DNA of 64,000 nucleotides from assembly GCF_002287375.1 (NCBI RefSeq), contig NZ_NPOA01000012.1, forward strand, positions 106,410 through 170,409, in the 5' to 3' direction. The position numbers were made by a program, and so were the translations under genes. Positions 41,272 through 50,166 of the stretch are shown here, piece by piece. The stretch's first letter is position 1; each line of letters opens with the position of its first letter. The notes under the pieces are model-generated. The model worked only from the letters and a program-made list of their open reading frames with translations. It was not told where the DNA came from and ran no database searches. The DNA is from Virgibacillus profundi. GTDB taxonomy: Bacteria; Bacillota; Bacilli; Bacillales; Amphibacillaceae.

Positions 41272-42709
41272 AATTGAAATCATCGGCTTAGGTGGCGGAG
41301 ATATTGATCAATTATCACTAGGTATTTATAAAAAACTAATCAATACAAAAGGTATTGTATACACAAGAACAATGGACCATTCTGTGATTCAGTCACTGAG
41401 ACTCGAGGATGTCAGCTTTGAATCTTTTGACAAAAATTATGAGGATGAAGATCAATTTGCGACTGTATACCAAAGTATTGTGGAGAAATTACTGGCCAAA
41501 GCTGCAAAAGAACCGGTAATTTATACAGTACCTGGTCACCCGATGCTTGCCGAAAAAACAGTACAGCTGTTACTGGAACAAACAGAAATAGAAGTAGAAA
41601 TTGTAGGTGGACAGAGTTACTTGGATGATTTGTTTACATTATTAAAAATTGATCCAATTGACGGTTTTCAATTTGTTGATGGTACGTCATTTGAACGGAG
41701 TCAGCTAAATTATAGTCAGCATATTATTTTTTGTCAGGTATATGATCGTTTTATAGCTTCAGATGTGAAGCTTGCCTTATTAGAGGATCTTCCTGCAGAC
41801 TATGAAGTAACCATCGTGGAAGCGGCGGGGAGCAAAGATGAGGTAATCACAAGAATACCTTTAGAGGAACTGGATCACTCGTTGGAGGTCAGTAATTTAA
41901 CAAGTGTATACATCCCGCCTGCTCCAAAGGGATTATTAAATCATACATTTATGCGGTTAAGAGAGGTTATCGCAACACTCAGAGCTCCGAACGGTTGTCC
42001 ATGGGACCGGGAGCAAACACATGAATCATTGCGTGAATATGCAATTGAAGAGGTATATGAATTAATTGATGCTATTGAGGAAGAGGACGATGAAGGAATT
42101 ATTGAGGAGCTTGGTGATATTCTCCTGCAAGTAATGCTGCATAGCCAAATTGGCGAAGATGACGGCTATTTCACGGTCGATGATGTTATCCGTTCGATCA
42201 CGGACAAGATGATCCATCGTCACCAACACGTGTTTGCAGATGTGAATGCAGACACTGTTGAGGATGTTTATAAAAATTGGGATGAGCTGAAGAAAGAGGA
42301 AAAAGGGGAGCAGCGTAAATCCGTATTGGATGGTGTCCCTAAACAGCTGCCATCCCTGGCTAAAGCATTTAAATTGCAGAAAAAGGCAGCAAAAGTTGGT
42401 TTTGATTGGGACAATGTTGCAGGTATTTGGCAAAAGCTTGACGAAGAGCTTAGTGAAGTAAAGGAAGCAATCGAACAGGATGACAAGCTGGAAATAGAAA
42501 AAGAACTCGGTGATGTTCTGTTTGTATTGGCGAATATATCAAGGTATTATAAAATGAACCCGGAAGTGGCATTAAACCTGACAAATCGAAAATTCATTTC
42601 GCGTTTTTCTTATATTGAAGAACGTTTAAAAGATCAGAAAAAAGATATCAACCGTACAACATTGGAAGAAATGGATGAGTTGTGGGATCAAGCAAAAGAA
42701 AGAGAGTGA
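41261..42709 (+). CDS. yabN: MazG-type pyrophosphohydrolase fused to a methylase domain (YabN)
   Basis: 482 residues. Residues 1-220 form a tetrapyrrole/SAM methylase-like domain (IIGLGGGDIDQL near the start, YTVPGHPMLAE near 90). Residues about 230-482 are MazG, with the metal motif EEVYELIDAIEEED...EELGD (about 265-285) and a second copy near the C-terminus. Hydrolyses nucleoside triphosphates; the role of the methylase part is unclear. Confidence 0.94.
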   Translation: MGHKIEIIGLGGGDIDQLSLGIYKKLINTKGIVYTRTMDHSVIQSLRLEDVSFESFDKNYEDEDQFATVYQSIVEKLLAKAAKEPVIYTVPGHPMLAEKTVQLLLEQTEIEVEIVGGQSYLDDLFTLLKIDPIDGFQFVDGTSFERSQLNYSQHIIFCQVYDRFIASDVKLALLEDLPADYEVTIVEAAGSKDEVITRIPLEELDHSLEVSNLTSVYIPPAPKGLLNHTFMRLREVIATLRAPNGCPWDREQTHESLREYAIEEVYELIDAIEEEDDEGIIEELGDILLQVMLHSQIGEDDGYFTVDDVIRSITDKMIHRHQHVFADVNADTVEDVYKNWDELKKEEKGEQRKSVLDGVPKQLPSLAKAFKLQKKAAKVGFDWDNVAGIWQKLDEELSEVKEAIEQDDKLEIEKELGDVLFVLANISRYYKMNPEVALNLTNRKFISRFSYIEERLKDQKKDINRTTLEEMDELWDQAKERE

Positions 42710-42972
42710 TTATTCTGAGATTAGATAAGTTTTTAAAAATTTCCCGTTTAATAAAGCGTAGAACTTTAGCTAAGGAAGTTGCAGACCAGGGCAGGATTAC
42801 AATTAACGGAAATAAGGCGAAAGCATCATCAACCGTTGCAAGAGGAGACGAACTTGTCATCAAATTCGGGCAAAAGCTTGTAACCATTCAAATCAATGAT
42901 TTGAGAGAAACCGTAAAAAAAGATGAAGCTGAGACGCTGTATAAAGTTATTAAAGAAGAACGAAGCGAATAG
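42706..42972 (+). CDS. rqcP: RqcP (YabO), S4-domain ribosome quality control factor
   Basis: 88 residues with an S4 RNA-binding domain (RLDKFLKISRLIKRRTLAKE, RITINGNKAKAS). RqcP works with RqcH in adding C-terminal Ala tails on stalled 50S subunits. GTG 42706 overlaps the yabN stop (GTGA), indicating coupling; it puts three residues before the conserved RLDKFL. A CTG at 42715 aligns better with relatives but would be an unusual start. Confidence 0.9.
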   Translation: MIILRLDKFLKISRLIKRRTLAKEVADQGRITINGNKAKASSTVARGDELVIKFGQKLVTIQINDLRETVKKDEAETLYKVIKEERSE

Positions 42973-43026
42973 TTCTAGACTTGTCCCTCCTTTCATAAAG
43001 TAATAATGATAAGGAGGGCTATTAAA

Positions 43027-43332
43027 ATGGATAACTATTATGGAGCAAAAGAAGATGTAACTCGTGTTCAAAATGATCACTTTGTGAAAATGAATAATCG
43101 GAAAAGCCTGGAAATATCCGGAGTAAAAGAAGTAGATAGTTTTGATAATGAAGAGTTTTTATTGGAAACACAAATGGGTTATTTGATTGTCCGCGGCCAA
43201 AATCTGCAATTGAAAAATCTTGATGTTGGTGAAGGTCTGGTTACGATTAAAGGCAAGATATATGAGCTTTCCTATGTGGACGAGCAACAGCAGGAGAAGG
43301 CTAAAGGATTCTTTAGCAAGCTGTTCAGATGA
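43027..43332 (+). CDS. yabP: Spore coat/cortex assembly protein YabP
   Basis: 101 residues of the YabP/YqfC family, with the core RKSLEISGVKEVDSFD and MGYLIVRGQNLQLKNLDV...IKGKIYELSY. yabP and yabQ are sigma-E genes in B. subtilis; YabP is needed for normal sporulation. ATG 43027 follows ataaggaggg; the upstream in-frame start has no site. It overlaps yabQ (ATGA). Confidence 0.93.
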   Translation: MDNYYGAKEDVTRVQNDHFVKMNNRKSLEISGVKEVDSFDNEEFLLETQMGYLIVRGQNLQLKNLDVGEGLVTIKGKIYELSYVDEQQQEKAKGFFSKLFR

Positions 43333-43928
43333 CACTCAGTGTACAATTCATAACGATGATTGCCATGGTTTCAAGTGGCTTTTATTTGGGTATAATTAAT
43401 GATACCTATCGCCGCTTCACCCCCTATTGGAAACAGAAGATAATTTTATCATATGTGATGGAAATCTGTTTTTGGCTTACACAAACACTTCTTTTATTTT
43501 ATGTTTTATTTCGGGTAAATGGTGGGGAGCTCAGACTTTATGTGTTTGTAGCCTGCTTATTGGGATTTGCCATGTACCAGGTGTTTGCTGCAGGAATTTA
43601 TAAAAGAATATTAGAGCAAATTATTCTTGTTATTACAGGTATCTATCGCTTTTTTGCAAGACTGGTACAAGCACTTATTATTACACCGATTAAATGGATT
43701 TTCATGCTGTTTTTTACAATAGTTTTATGGGTAATCAGATTAGTAGGAATGATCCTTTTATTTATACTTAAGCTCCTATTTGCTCCAATTAAATGGATAG
43801 CACAGGTCATTTATCATATGCTTCCAAAAAATATTAAAATAATTTTTCACAAATTAGCAGGATTTTATAGTACAATAAAGAATATATGGTATAAATGGAT
43901 GAAGTATATTACGTTTAAAAGGAGGTAA
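43329..43928 (+). CDS. yabQ: Sporulation membrane protein YabQ
   Basis: 199 residues with four or more hydrophobic segments and a basic C-terminus. YabQ lies in the mother-cell membrane around the forespore and is needed for cortex formation. It starts within the yabP stop codon. The family start (VQFITMIAMVSSGFYLGIINDTYRRF) is visible in part and fits the SQF...GIxxDxxRR pattern. Confidence 0.92.
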   Translation: MTLSVQFITMIAMVSSGFYLGIINDTYRRFTPYWKQKIILSYVMEICFWLTQTLLLFYVLFRVNGGELRLYVFVACLLGFAMYQVFAAGIYKRILEQIILVITGIYRFFARLVQALIITPIKWIFMLFFTIVLWVIRLVGMILLFILKLLFAPIKWIAQVIYHMLPKNIKIIFHKLAGFYSTIKNIWYKWMKYITFKRR

Positions 43929-43934
43929 TGGCTT

Positions 43935-44315
43935 TTGTCGATGAAGGAAAGAACGGTAACAAGATTAGATTCGAATTACATGCAGCAGTATGATGTGTAC
44001 CTAGAAAGACAGAAGAGAAAAAAGCAACGATTAATTCGCCGTCTTGTGTTATTTTCTATGATAGTAGTGATTACTATTGGAGCGATGACTGCATACCACG
44101 TTAAACAGCGTGTACTTCAATCAGAAAAAGAAGAGCAATATCAGCAGCTGGAAGAAGAATTAGCTTCATTACAGCATCAGGAAACTAATCTGAAAGAGGA
44201 AATAGAGTTATTAAATAACGAAGAGTACATTTTAGAAATAGCACGTACGAACTATTTTCTGTCAAAAGAAGGAGAATTAATATTTAAAATCCCAGAAGAG
44301 GATCCCTTATATTGA
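43935..44315 (+). CDS. divIC: Division protein DivIC (FtsB-like)
   Basis: 126 residues: basic cytoplasmic N-terminus, one TM (about 35-54), then an extracytoplasmic coiled coil (about 60-100) and the EYILEIARTNYFLSKEGE region. Forms a complex with FtsL and DivIB. Start TTG 43935 lies 8 nt after aggaggt; ATG 43941 is 14 nt away and less likely. Confidence 0.94.
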   Translation: MSMKERTVTRLDSNYMQQYDVYLERQKRKKQRLIRRLVLFSMIVVITIGAMTAYHVKQRVLQSEKEEQYQQLEEELASLQHQETNLKEEIELLNNEEYILEIARTNYFLSKEGELIFKIPEEDPLY

Positions 44316-44341
44316 CACACTTTCATAAGCTTAGCTATAAT
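44312..44341 (+). promoter_or_regulatory. Sigma-A promoter of yabR
   Basis: TTGACA (44312-44317, overlapping the divIC stop), 18 bp, TATAAT (44336-44341). Confidence 0.8.
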
Positions 44342-44387
44342 ATAATAGTACTATATATTTAATCTTTTAAGGAGGAGCATTTTTTTT

Positions 44388-44774
44388 ATGTCAATCGAAG
44401 TAGGCAGCAAGCTGCAGGGAAAGGTAACAGGTATCACTAATTTTGGGGCTTTTGTTGAGCTAGGAGAAGGCAAAACCGGCCTTGTCCATATTAGTGAGGT
44501 TGCCGACAACTATGTAAAAGACATTAACGAACACCTTAGCGTTGGTGACGAGATAACGGTAAAAGTAATTAATGTCGAAAAGGATGGCAAGATTGGTTTG
44601 TCCATCAAAAAGGCGAAGGATAGACCAAAACGCCCGCAAAGAGATACTCGTGAGCGTACGGAAACATTTGAATCAAAAATGAACCGTTTCCTCAAAGACT
44701 CTGAAGACCGTTTAGCCTCTTTAAAGAAGCACACGGAATCCAGACGTGGAGGTCGAGGTGCTAAAAGAGGATAG
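44388..44774 (+). CDS. yabR: S1 RNA-binding domain protein YabR
   Basis: 128 residues: one S1 domain (about 4-72; GSKLQGKVTGITNFGAFVEL, KTGLVHISE) and a basic, Arg-rich tail ending RRGGRGAKRG. It resembles the RNA-binding part of ribosomal protein S1 and general stress protein 13. Ribosome binding site aaggagg. Own promoter and terminator. Confidence 0.93.
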   Translation: MSIEVGSKLQGKVTGITNFGAFVELGEGKTGLVHISEVADNYVKDINEHLSVGDEITVKVINVEKDGKIGLSIKKAKDRPKRPQRDTRERTETFESKMNRFLKDSEDRLASLKKHTESRRGGRGAKRG

Positions 44775-44814
44775 CTACTGCTGTCTATAGACAATGCTCT
44801 ATATTATAAATTCA

Positions 44815-44855
44815 AAAACAGATACCAGCATGTTGTGTGGTATCTGTTTTTTTAT
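44815..44855 (+). terminator. Terminator after yabR
   Basis: AAAACAGATACCA pairs with TGGTATCTGTTTT followed by TTT. Confidence 0.93.
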
Positions 44856-44866
44856 TTTAAGATAAA

Positions 44867-44912
44867 TAAAAAGGTCTGCAAAAGTATTTATATACTCTTA
44901 CAGACCTTTTTA
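44867..44912 (-). terminator. Terminator of the tRNA gene
   Basis: AAAAAGGTCTG and CAGACCTTTTT form an 11-bp stem with inner pairing (AAGTAT/ATACTCTT); on the minus strand it starts about 8 nt after the tRNA and ends in T residues. Confidence 0.88.
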
Positions 44913-44919
44913 TAATTGA

Positions 44920-44993
44920 TAGCGGCAGAGGGGATCGAACCCACGACCTCACGGGTATGAACCGTACGCTCTCGCCAGCTGAGCTACGCCGCC
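44920..44993 (-). tRNA. tRNA-Met (CAT anticodon)
   Basis: Cloverleaf read on the minus strand: acceptor GGCGGCG/TGCCGCT, D-arm with AGCTCAGCTGG, anticodon loop TTCATAC with CAT, and a T-arm loop TTCGATC. G1-U72 pairing and overall likeness to the B. subtilis elongator tRNA-Met at this locus favour elongator Met over initiator. CCA is not encoded (TC follows A73). The T-stem appears to have one U-U mismatch. Confidence 0.92.
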
Positions 44994-45013
44994 AAAATAA
45001 GTCAACAGAAAAT

Positions 45014-45042
45014 ATCATACAACAGAGTTTGGTTTGTGTCAA
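45014..45042 (-). promoter_or_regulatory. Sigma-A promoter of the tRNA gene
   Basis: On the minus strand, TTGACA (45037-45042), 17 bp, TATGAT (45014-45019), about 20 nt before the tRNA 5' end. Confidence 0.82.
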
Positions 45043-45089
45043 TAAGGGATTTCAAAAAAGATTTCAAAGTTCACCGGTTACGGGAACTG

Positions 45090-45600
45090 GACAAGCGTAT
45101 TAAACGTCGTATTTGATGTAAAAGACGACACAGTGAAAAATCATTTGCAAACGCTGGTTGAGAGCAGGGATTCGCTACGGAAACACATTTCGCGGACCTT
45201 AGGGCGGCTGGTGAGCCTCCGTGTACGCACTACGGGGTCTCACCTATGCCTTTCCTCCCGCAGGAGTCTCCATGTGTTTCCTCCGCTGGAATTCCGGTTA
45301 CTGCCGATGAACTGTATTAGTAATTAATATTCAAAACATCAAACCACCTCACCAGTTCGGGTGAGCGAAGGGCGGTGACTCCCGCGGGAATAGCACGTGT
45401 CCGAAGACCCCGCAGAGTGGTTTTCTCGAGGAGGCTGAGGCCGTGCCCTAAGGATGCGCATCCGCCCAGAGCGATCCCGAACGGCGTTTATAGCAAATAC
45501 TTATAGCAAACAGTAGTTACGTCGCACTTTATATCTTCTGTGACAAAAACTATAAATCTTTTCAGTGCGAAGAGTAATCGTAGTCCCACGTTTTTATAAA
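45090..45600 (+). repeat. Dispersed composite repeat, A + B with terminal modules
   Basis: A left module (aacgtcgtatttgatgtaaaagacgacacagtg) occurs inverted at the right end of the 56.8-kb copy. Then A (about 45165-45295), a centre diverged from the other copies, B (about 45355-45490, with extra DNA taaggatgcgcatccgcc inside), and a right module with gtcgcactttatatcttctgtgacaaaaac and tagtcccac. Lies between the tRNA and spoIIE. The rest of the gap (45600-45800) shows nothing clear. Confidence 0.88.
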
Positions 45601-45808
45601 ACGAACTAATTTTTAACAGAGAAAATGTTAATTAATGGATTTTGAGTAAATGCTTATTTTCGGCAGAACATCATTGAATTCGGCAAACAATGGCATCTAA
45701 TTTGCTGAGAATAAAATTGGCCTTTTTAATATACCCATACATCATTAGTATTCTGAAAAATTGGAATACACTTGTTCGTGTTGAAATCTACTTTTTAACT
45801 TAGAAAGC

Positions 45809-45876
45809 CGTCGAACGATTTATTGAACACGCTCTGTTGTTTTGACAAAAAAAGAATGCATACTATGGTTTACTAT
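45809..45876 (+). promoter_or_regulatory. spoIIE promoter with Spo0A boxes
   Basis: TTGACA (45842-45847) is followed by TTTACT (45869-45874, 21 bp) or TACTAT (45871-45876, 23 bp). An over-long spacer of this kind is known for Spo0A-activated sigma-A promoters such as B. subtilis spoIIE and spoIIG. 0A-like boxes are CGTCGAAC (45809-45816) and, on the minus strand, TTTTGTCAAAA over the -35 (45840-45850). Confidence 0.65.
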
Positions 45877-45901
45877 TTAGAAAGACGGGAGTGGTTTATA
45901 T

Positions 45902-48355
45902 ATGATGGATTCAATACCAGGAAAGGAGTCTAAAGCATTTGGGCAGGGGAGGGAAAACCAAATGGACAGGCTTCGAAAAAGAGTGAATTTAACAGTAAAA
46001 TCAATCCTCCTCGATAAAGGATGGCTGTTTTATATTGTAGGATTTTTATTAGGACGAGCTGTCATTCTTTCCGTGGTTTCTCCTTTTGCTGTAGCATTTC
46101 TCGCAACGATGTGGTTCGTACATAGGGACAAGACGGCAAAGTCGATGCTTGCTGTCCTGGCCGGAGCTCTTAGTTACTCGGTAAATCATAGTATCTTTCT
46201 TGCATTAGCAATGATTGTATTTATTTTTTTAGCTGGTTTGTTCAAAAAAACAAATAATCAACAAATCACTATACCGTTATTTGTTTTTATATCAACTGTT
46301 GCACCACGGCTATTTCTGTATTCGATAAGTAATCAGCTGTCCTCGTATGAATGGATGCTACTAATTGTTGAAGGGGTACTAGGAACTGTCCTGGTATTGA
46401 TCTTTATGCAAAGCATCCCTCTATTATCACCTAAAAGATATAAACCTACATTAAAAAACGAAGAAATTGTCTGTATGATAATTTTAATTGCCTCCATATT
46501 AACGGGAACAATTGGCTGGCAAATCTATGATGCCTCTGTGGAGCAGGTTTTATCACGTTATTTTGTATTAATACTTTCATTTGTGGGTGGTGCTGCCATC
46601 GGTTCAACGGTAGGGGTTGTGGCAGGTTTGATTTTATCTCTGGCAAATGTAGCGAATCTCTACCAAATGAGCCTGCTCGCCTTTTCCGGATTATTGGGTG
46701 GATTGCTAAAAGAAGGGAAGAAGCCGGGGGTTGCTGTCGGGTTGTTGGTTGGGACATTTTTAATCGGTATATACGGTAATGCTGCTACTTTGGTTCCTTC
46801 CATTATTGAATCTATCATTGCGATTGCTTTCTTTATTCTGACTCCAACAAGCTGGTTTAAAAAGATTTCCCGCTATATCCCCGGAACAGAAGAACACACA
46901 ACGGAGCAGGAGCAATATTTGCAGAAGGTACGTAATGTTACAGCTAAACGAGTGGAACAATTTTCAAATGTGTTTGAAGCACTATCGAAAAGCTTTGCTA
47001 CCTCGGATGAATATGTTCAGGATGAGGATGAAGCTAAACGGGAAACCGATTATTTCTTAAGCCAGGTAACAGAGAAAACATGTCAAACCTGCTTTATGAA
47101 AGACCGTTGCTGGGATAGGCAATTTGATAAGACCTATTCGTTGATGGAAGAAATGAAGGGTGATCTCACAGATGGCCATGAACCAAATCGAAAGGTTGCC
47201 CGTGAATTTGAAAACCATTGTGTGAAATCGAAAAAAGTTGTTGATGCAATGAAGGAAGAAATGTCCTTTTTTGAAGCTAATCGTAAATTAAAACAGCAGG
47301 TGATGGAAAGTAAACGTTTGGTAGCGGATCAGTTACAAGGGGTATCCGAAGTTATGGAAGATTTCGCCCAGGAAATTTTAAAAGAAAGGCAACATCATGA
47401 GCAACAGGAAATACAGATTATACATGCATTAAAGCATATGGGCATTGATTTGGAGAAACTGGATATTTATCGATTGGAAAAAGGGAATGTCGATATTGAG
47501 ATGACAGCATCATTTTATAGCTATCATGGAGAAGGATCAAAATTAATTGCACCAGTATTATCTGATATTTTAAATGAAATGATTATCGTTAAACAGGAAG
47601 AAATTTCACCATTTCCAAATGGGTATTGTCATCTATCCTTTGGTTCGGCCAAAGAGTTTGTTGTAGAAACAGGGGCTGCCAATGCTGCAAAAGGTGGTGG
47701 CCTAATTTCAGGTGATAGCTATACAACAATTGAGCTTGGAGCAGGAAAATATGCCATGGCAATTAGTGATGGAATGGGAAACGGGAAACGTGCGAAGGAA
47801 GAAAGTGTGGAGACACTCCGATTATTGCAGCAAATTCTACAAACAGGTATACCTGAAAAAGTAGCGATCAAATCTATCAATTCGATACTGGCTTTACGGT
47901 CAACAGATGAAATGTTCGCAACACTTGATCTTGCAGTAATTGATTTACACAATGCATTTGTGAGGTTTTTAAAAATTGGATCAACACCCAGCTTTATTAA
48001 ACGAGGTAACCAGATGCTGAATGTGGAGGCGAGTAATTTGCCAATGGGCATTATTCAGGAATTTGATGTAGATATCGTTAGTGAGCAATTGATGTCAGAG
48101 GATCTGCTAGTTATGATGAGTGATGGTATTTTTGAAGGACCAAAGCATGTGGAAAATACAGAAATGTGGGTAAAAAGAAAACTCCGTGAAATGAAGACAG
48201 AGGATCCACAGGAAATAGCAGATCTTTTACTGGAAGAAGTGATTCGCACAAGATCTGGAGAGATTGAAGATGACATGACTGTACTCGTTGCAAAATTGAC
48301 GAAGAATAATCCGAAATGGGCGACAGTACCTATTTATCGGGATAAAGCGAATTGA
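45902..48355 (+). CDS. spoIIE: Stage II sporulation protein E
   Basis: 817 residues. About ten TM segments (about 35-330), a central FtsZ-interacting and oligomerisation region with a Cys cluster (CQTCFMKDRC, about 394-403), and a C-terminal PP2C phosphatase (AISDGMGNGKRAKEES, about 620; DDMTVLV near the end). Dephosphorylates SpoIIAA to switch on sigma-F and takes part in polar division. Ribosome binding site gggagtgg. Confidence 0.97.
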   Translation: MMDSIPGKESKAFGQGRENQMDRLRKRVNLTVKSILLDKGWLFYIVGFLLGRAVILSVVSPFAVAFLATMWFVHRDKTAKSMLAVLAGALSYSVNHSIFLALAMIVFIFLAGLFKKTNNQQITIPLFVFISTVAPRLFLYSISNQLSSYEWMLLIVEGVLGTVLVLIFMQSIPLLSPKRYKPTLKNEEIVCMIILIASILTGTIGWQIYDASVEQVLSRYFVLILSFVGGAAIGSTVGVVAGLILSLANVANLYQMSLLAFSGLLGGLLKEGKKPGVAVGLLVGTFLIGIYGNAATLVPSIIESIIAIAFFILTPTSWFKKISRYIPGTEEHTTEQEQYLQKVRNVTAKRVEQFSNVFEALSKSFATSDEYVQDEDEAKRETDYFLSQVTEKTCQTCFMKDRCWDRQFDKTYSLMEEMKGDLTDGHEPNRKVAREFENHCVKSKKVVDAMKEEMSFFEANRKLKQQVMESKRLVADQLQGVSEVMEDFAQEILKERQHHEQQEIQIIHALKHMGIDLEKLDIYRLEKGNVDIEMTASFYSYHGEGSKLIAPVLSDILNEMIIVKQEEISPFPNGYCHLSFGSAKEFVVETGAANAAKGGGLISGDSYTTIELGAGKYAMAISDGMGNGKRAKEESVETLRLLQQILQTGIPEKVAIKSINSILALRSTDEMFATLDLAVIDLHNAFVRFLKIGSTPSFIKRGNQMLNVEASNLPMGIIQEFDVDIVSEQLMSEDLLVMMSDGIFEGPKHVENTEMWVKRKLREMKTEDPQEIADLLLEEVIRTRSGEIEDDMTVLVAKLTKNNPKWATVPIYRDKAN

Positions 48356-48396
48356 ACTAATTTTCCTGTCGTGATTGAAAAGCGTTGCAGCTTCAC

Positions 48397-48426
48397 GTAT
48401 ACTCCTTCCATATTCTGGCGATGATG
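48397..48426 (+). promoter_or_regulatory. Sigma-F-like promoter of yabS-prkF
   Basis: GTATA (48397-48401), 15 bp, GGCGATGATG (48417-48426): the -35, spacing and GG match sigma-F, while the rest of the -10 is weaker. yabT (prkF) is sigma-F-controlled in B. subtilis. Confidence 0.5.
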
Positions 48427-48454
48427 TTACTGAAAGTAGTTGGGAGGTAATGGT

Positions 48455-49192
48455 GTGAAGAAAGGTACGTTGAAACAGATCTTATTGATAACAGATGGCT
48501 GCTCGAATAAGGGGGAGGATCCTGCTGCAACTGCAGCTTTGGCAAATCAGCAGGGGATAACTGTAAATGTAATTGGAATTTTAGATGATGATCAGACGGA
48601 AGATCCCCAAGGCCTGGAAGAGGTAGAGGAAATAGCACTATCCGGGGGTGGTGTGAGTCAATTGGTTTATAAGCAATCACTATCCCAGACCGTTCAAATG
48701 GTGACGAAACAGGCGATGACACAAACCTTGCAAGGCTTTGTCAATAAGGAATTAAAGCAAATTCTGGGTTCCAATCAGTCACTCGAGGATCTCGAGCCTG
48801 AAAAACGTGGTGAAATTATGGAAGTGGTTGAAGATATGGGTGAAACATGTGACTTGGAGGTCCTTGTTCTAGTAGATACGAGTGCAAGTATGCATGATAA
48901 ACTTCCAACAGTGAAAGAAGCATTGATTGATCTCTCCATAAGCTTGAATGCTCGAATTGGCAGAAATCGTTTTTGTATTTTTAATTTTCCTGGTAAGCGG
49001 AAAGATATTCAAAAGGTATTTGACTGGTCCCCCAAGTTGGACGAGGTCTCGACAATTTTTCCCGAGCTGACGAGTGGTGGTATTACTCCAACAGGGCCGG
49101 CGATTCGCGGGGCAATGTATCAATTTGGAAAGAATTACCTAAGGAGCTTTAAAGATGAAGATGAACCAGGAATGGAAGAAGCATGGAATTGA
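48455..49192 (+). CDS. yabS: von Willebrand factor A domain protein YabS
   Basis: 245 residues, as in B. subtilis. It opens with ILLITDGCSNKGEDPAAT; a second part has the MIDAS-like DTSASMHDK (about 141-149) and TSGGITPTGPA. No function is established; it is always next to the kinase gene, which overlaps its 3' end by 38 nt. GTG 48455 is chosen for its spacing from gggaggt. Confidence 0.9.
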   Translation: MKKGTLKQILLITDGCSNKGEDPAATAALANQQGITVNVIGILDDDQTEDPQGLEEVEEIALSGGGVSQLVYKQSLSQTVQMVTKQAMTQTLQGFVNKELKQILGSNQSLEDLEPEKRGEIMEVVEDMGETCDLEVLVLVDTSASMHDKLPTVKEALIDLSISLNARIGRNRFCIFNFPGKRKDIQKVFDWSPKLDEVSTIFPELTSGGITPTGPAIRGAMYQFGKNYLRSFKDEDEPGMEEAWN

Positions 49193-50087
49193 ATTAAGAC
49201 CAGGGATGCGCATTAAGGGTAAATGGCATAAGAAAAGCTATGTTATTAAGAGGAAACTTGGCTCAGGTGCGATTGGGGCTGTTTATCTATGTGAATTAAA
49301 TGGCAAACAGGCAGCATTAAAAATTAGTGATAAAGGAACATCAATGACGGTGGAAGTCAATGTGTTGAAGTCCCTGAAAAAGGTCCAAGGAAATCGTCTT
49401 GGACCTTATTTATTAGATGTAGATGATTGGATATCACCACATGGCACAATCTATTCCTTTTATGTCATGGAATATTTGCGTGGGGAGACAATGACTTCTT
49501 TTATTAATCATCATGGCAGGGAATGGATTGGGGTATTCATGCTGCAGCTGCTTGAGGATTTAGAGCGACTGCATCATTCCGGTTGGGTTTTTGGAGATTT
49601 GAAAACAGAGAATCTGCTTATACTTCATTCGCCACCGAGAATACGCTGGGTCGATGTTGGCGGAACTACACAGATTGGCAGGGCAATCAAAGAATATACC
49701 GAATTCTATGATCGTGGATACTGGGGTCTGGGATCAAGAAGAGCTGAACCGAGCTATGATCTATTTGCATTTGTTATGGTGTTTTTACATGTATATTATC
49801 CGAAACGCTTTGAAAAAAGCATCCAGTCTGAAAAAACAATTTTTAAAAAGATTGATGATGTAAAGTCTTTATCTCCTTATAGTTATTTATTGAAAAAAGC
49901 GATACTAGGAAAGTATCAGTCTAGTTATCAAATGAAACAAGAGCTCATCGATGTCTTGTATCGTGTACAAAACAGGAGGCGATCGAAAAATAAGAAAAAA
50001 AGAAAAAATACAGCTCCTTTTATCGTAGAGGCAGGAGGAATTACGATATTGGCTGTAAGTTATTACCTTTTTTCTCTACTTTTATAG
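49155..50087 (+). CDS. prkF: Membrane Ser/Thr protein kinase PrkF (YabT)
   Basis: 310 residues. Hanks-type kinase: Gly loop GSGAIGAVY (about 36-44), Lys in AALKIS, catalytic GDLKTENLL (HRD equivalent, about 149-157) and DVGGTT in place of DFG. A C-terminal hydrophobic segment (about 291-308) anchors it. B. subtilis YabT is expressed in the forespore and activated by DNA; it phosphorylates RecA. Confidence 0.93.
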   Translation: MKMNQEWKKHGIELRPGMRIKGKWHKKSYVIKRKLGSGAIGAVYLCELNGKQAALKISDKGTSMTVEVNVLKSLKKVQGNRLGPYLLDVDDWISPHGTIYSFYVMEYLRGETMTSFINHHGREWIGVFMLQLLEDLERLHHSGWVFGDLKTENLLILHSPPRIRWVDVGGTTQIGRAIKEYTEFYDRGYWGLGSRRAEPSYDLFAFVMVFLHVYYPKRFEKSIQSEKTIFKKIDDVKSLSPYSYLLKKAILGKYQSSYQMKQELIDVLYRVQNRRRSKNKKKRKNTAPFIVEAGGITILAVSYYLFSLLL

Positions 50088-50166
50088 GGAAAGTAGTTAT
50101 AATAGGGATAAAGCTTTTGGTGGACGTGCGCTTATTTTATTAAAATTATCTCAAGGATGGGCCTAT

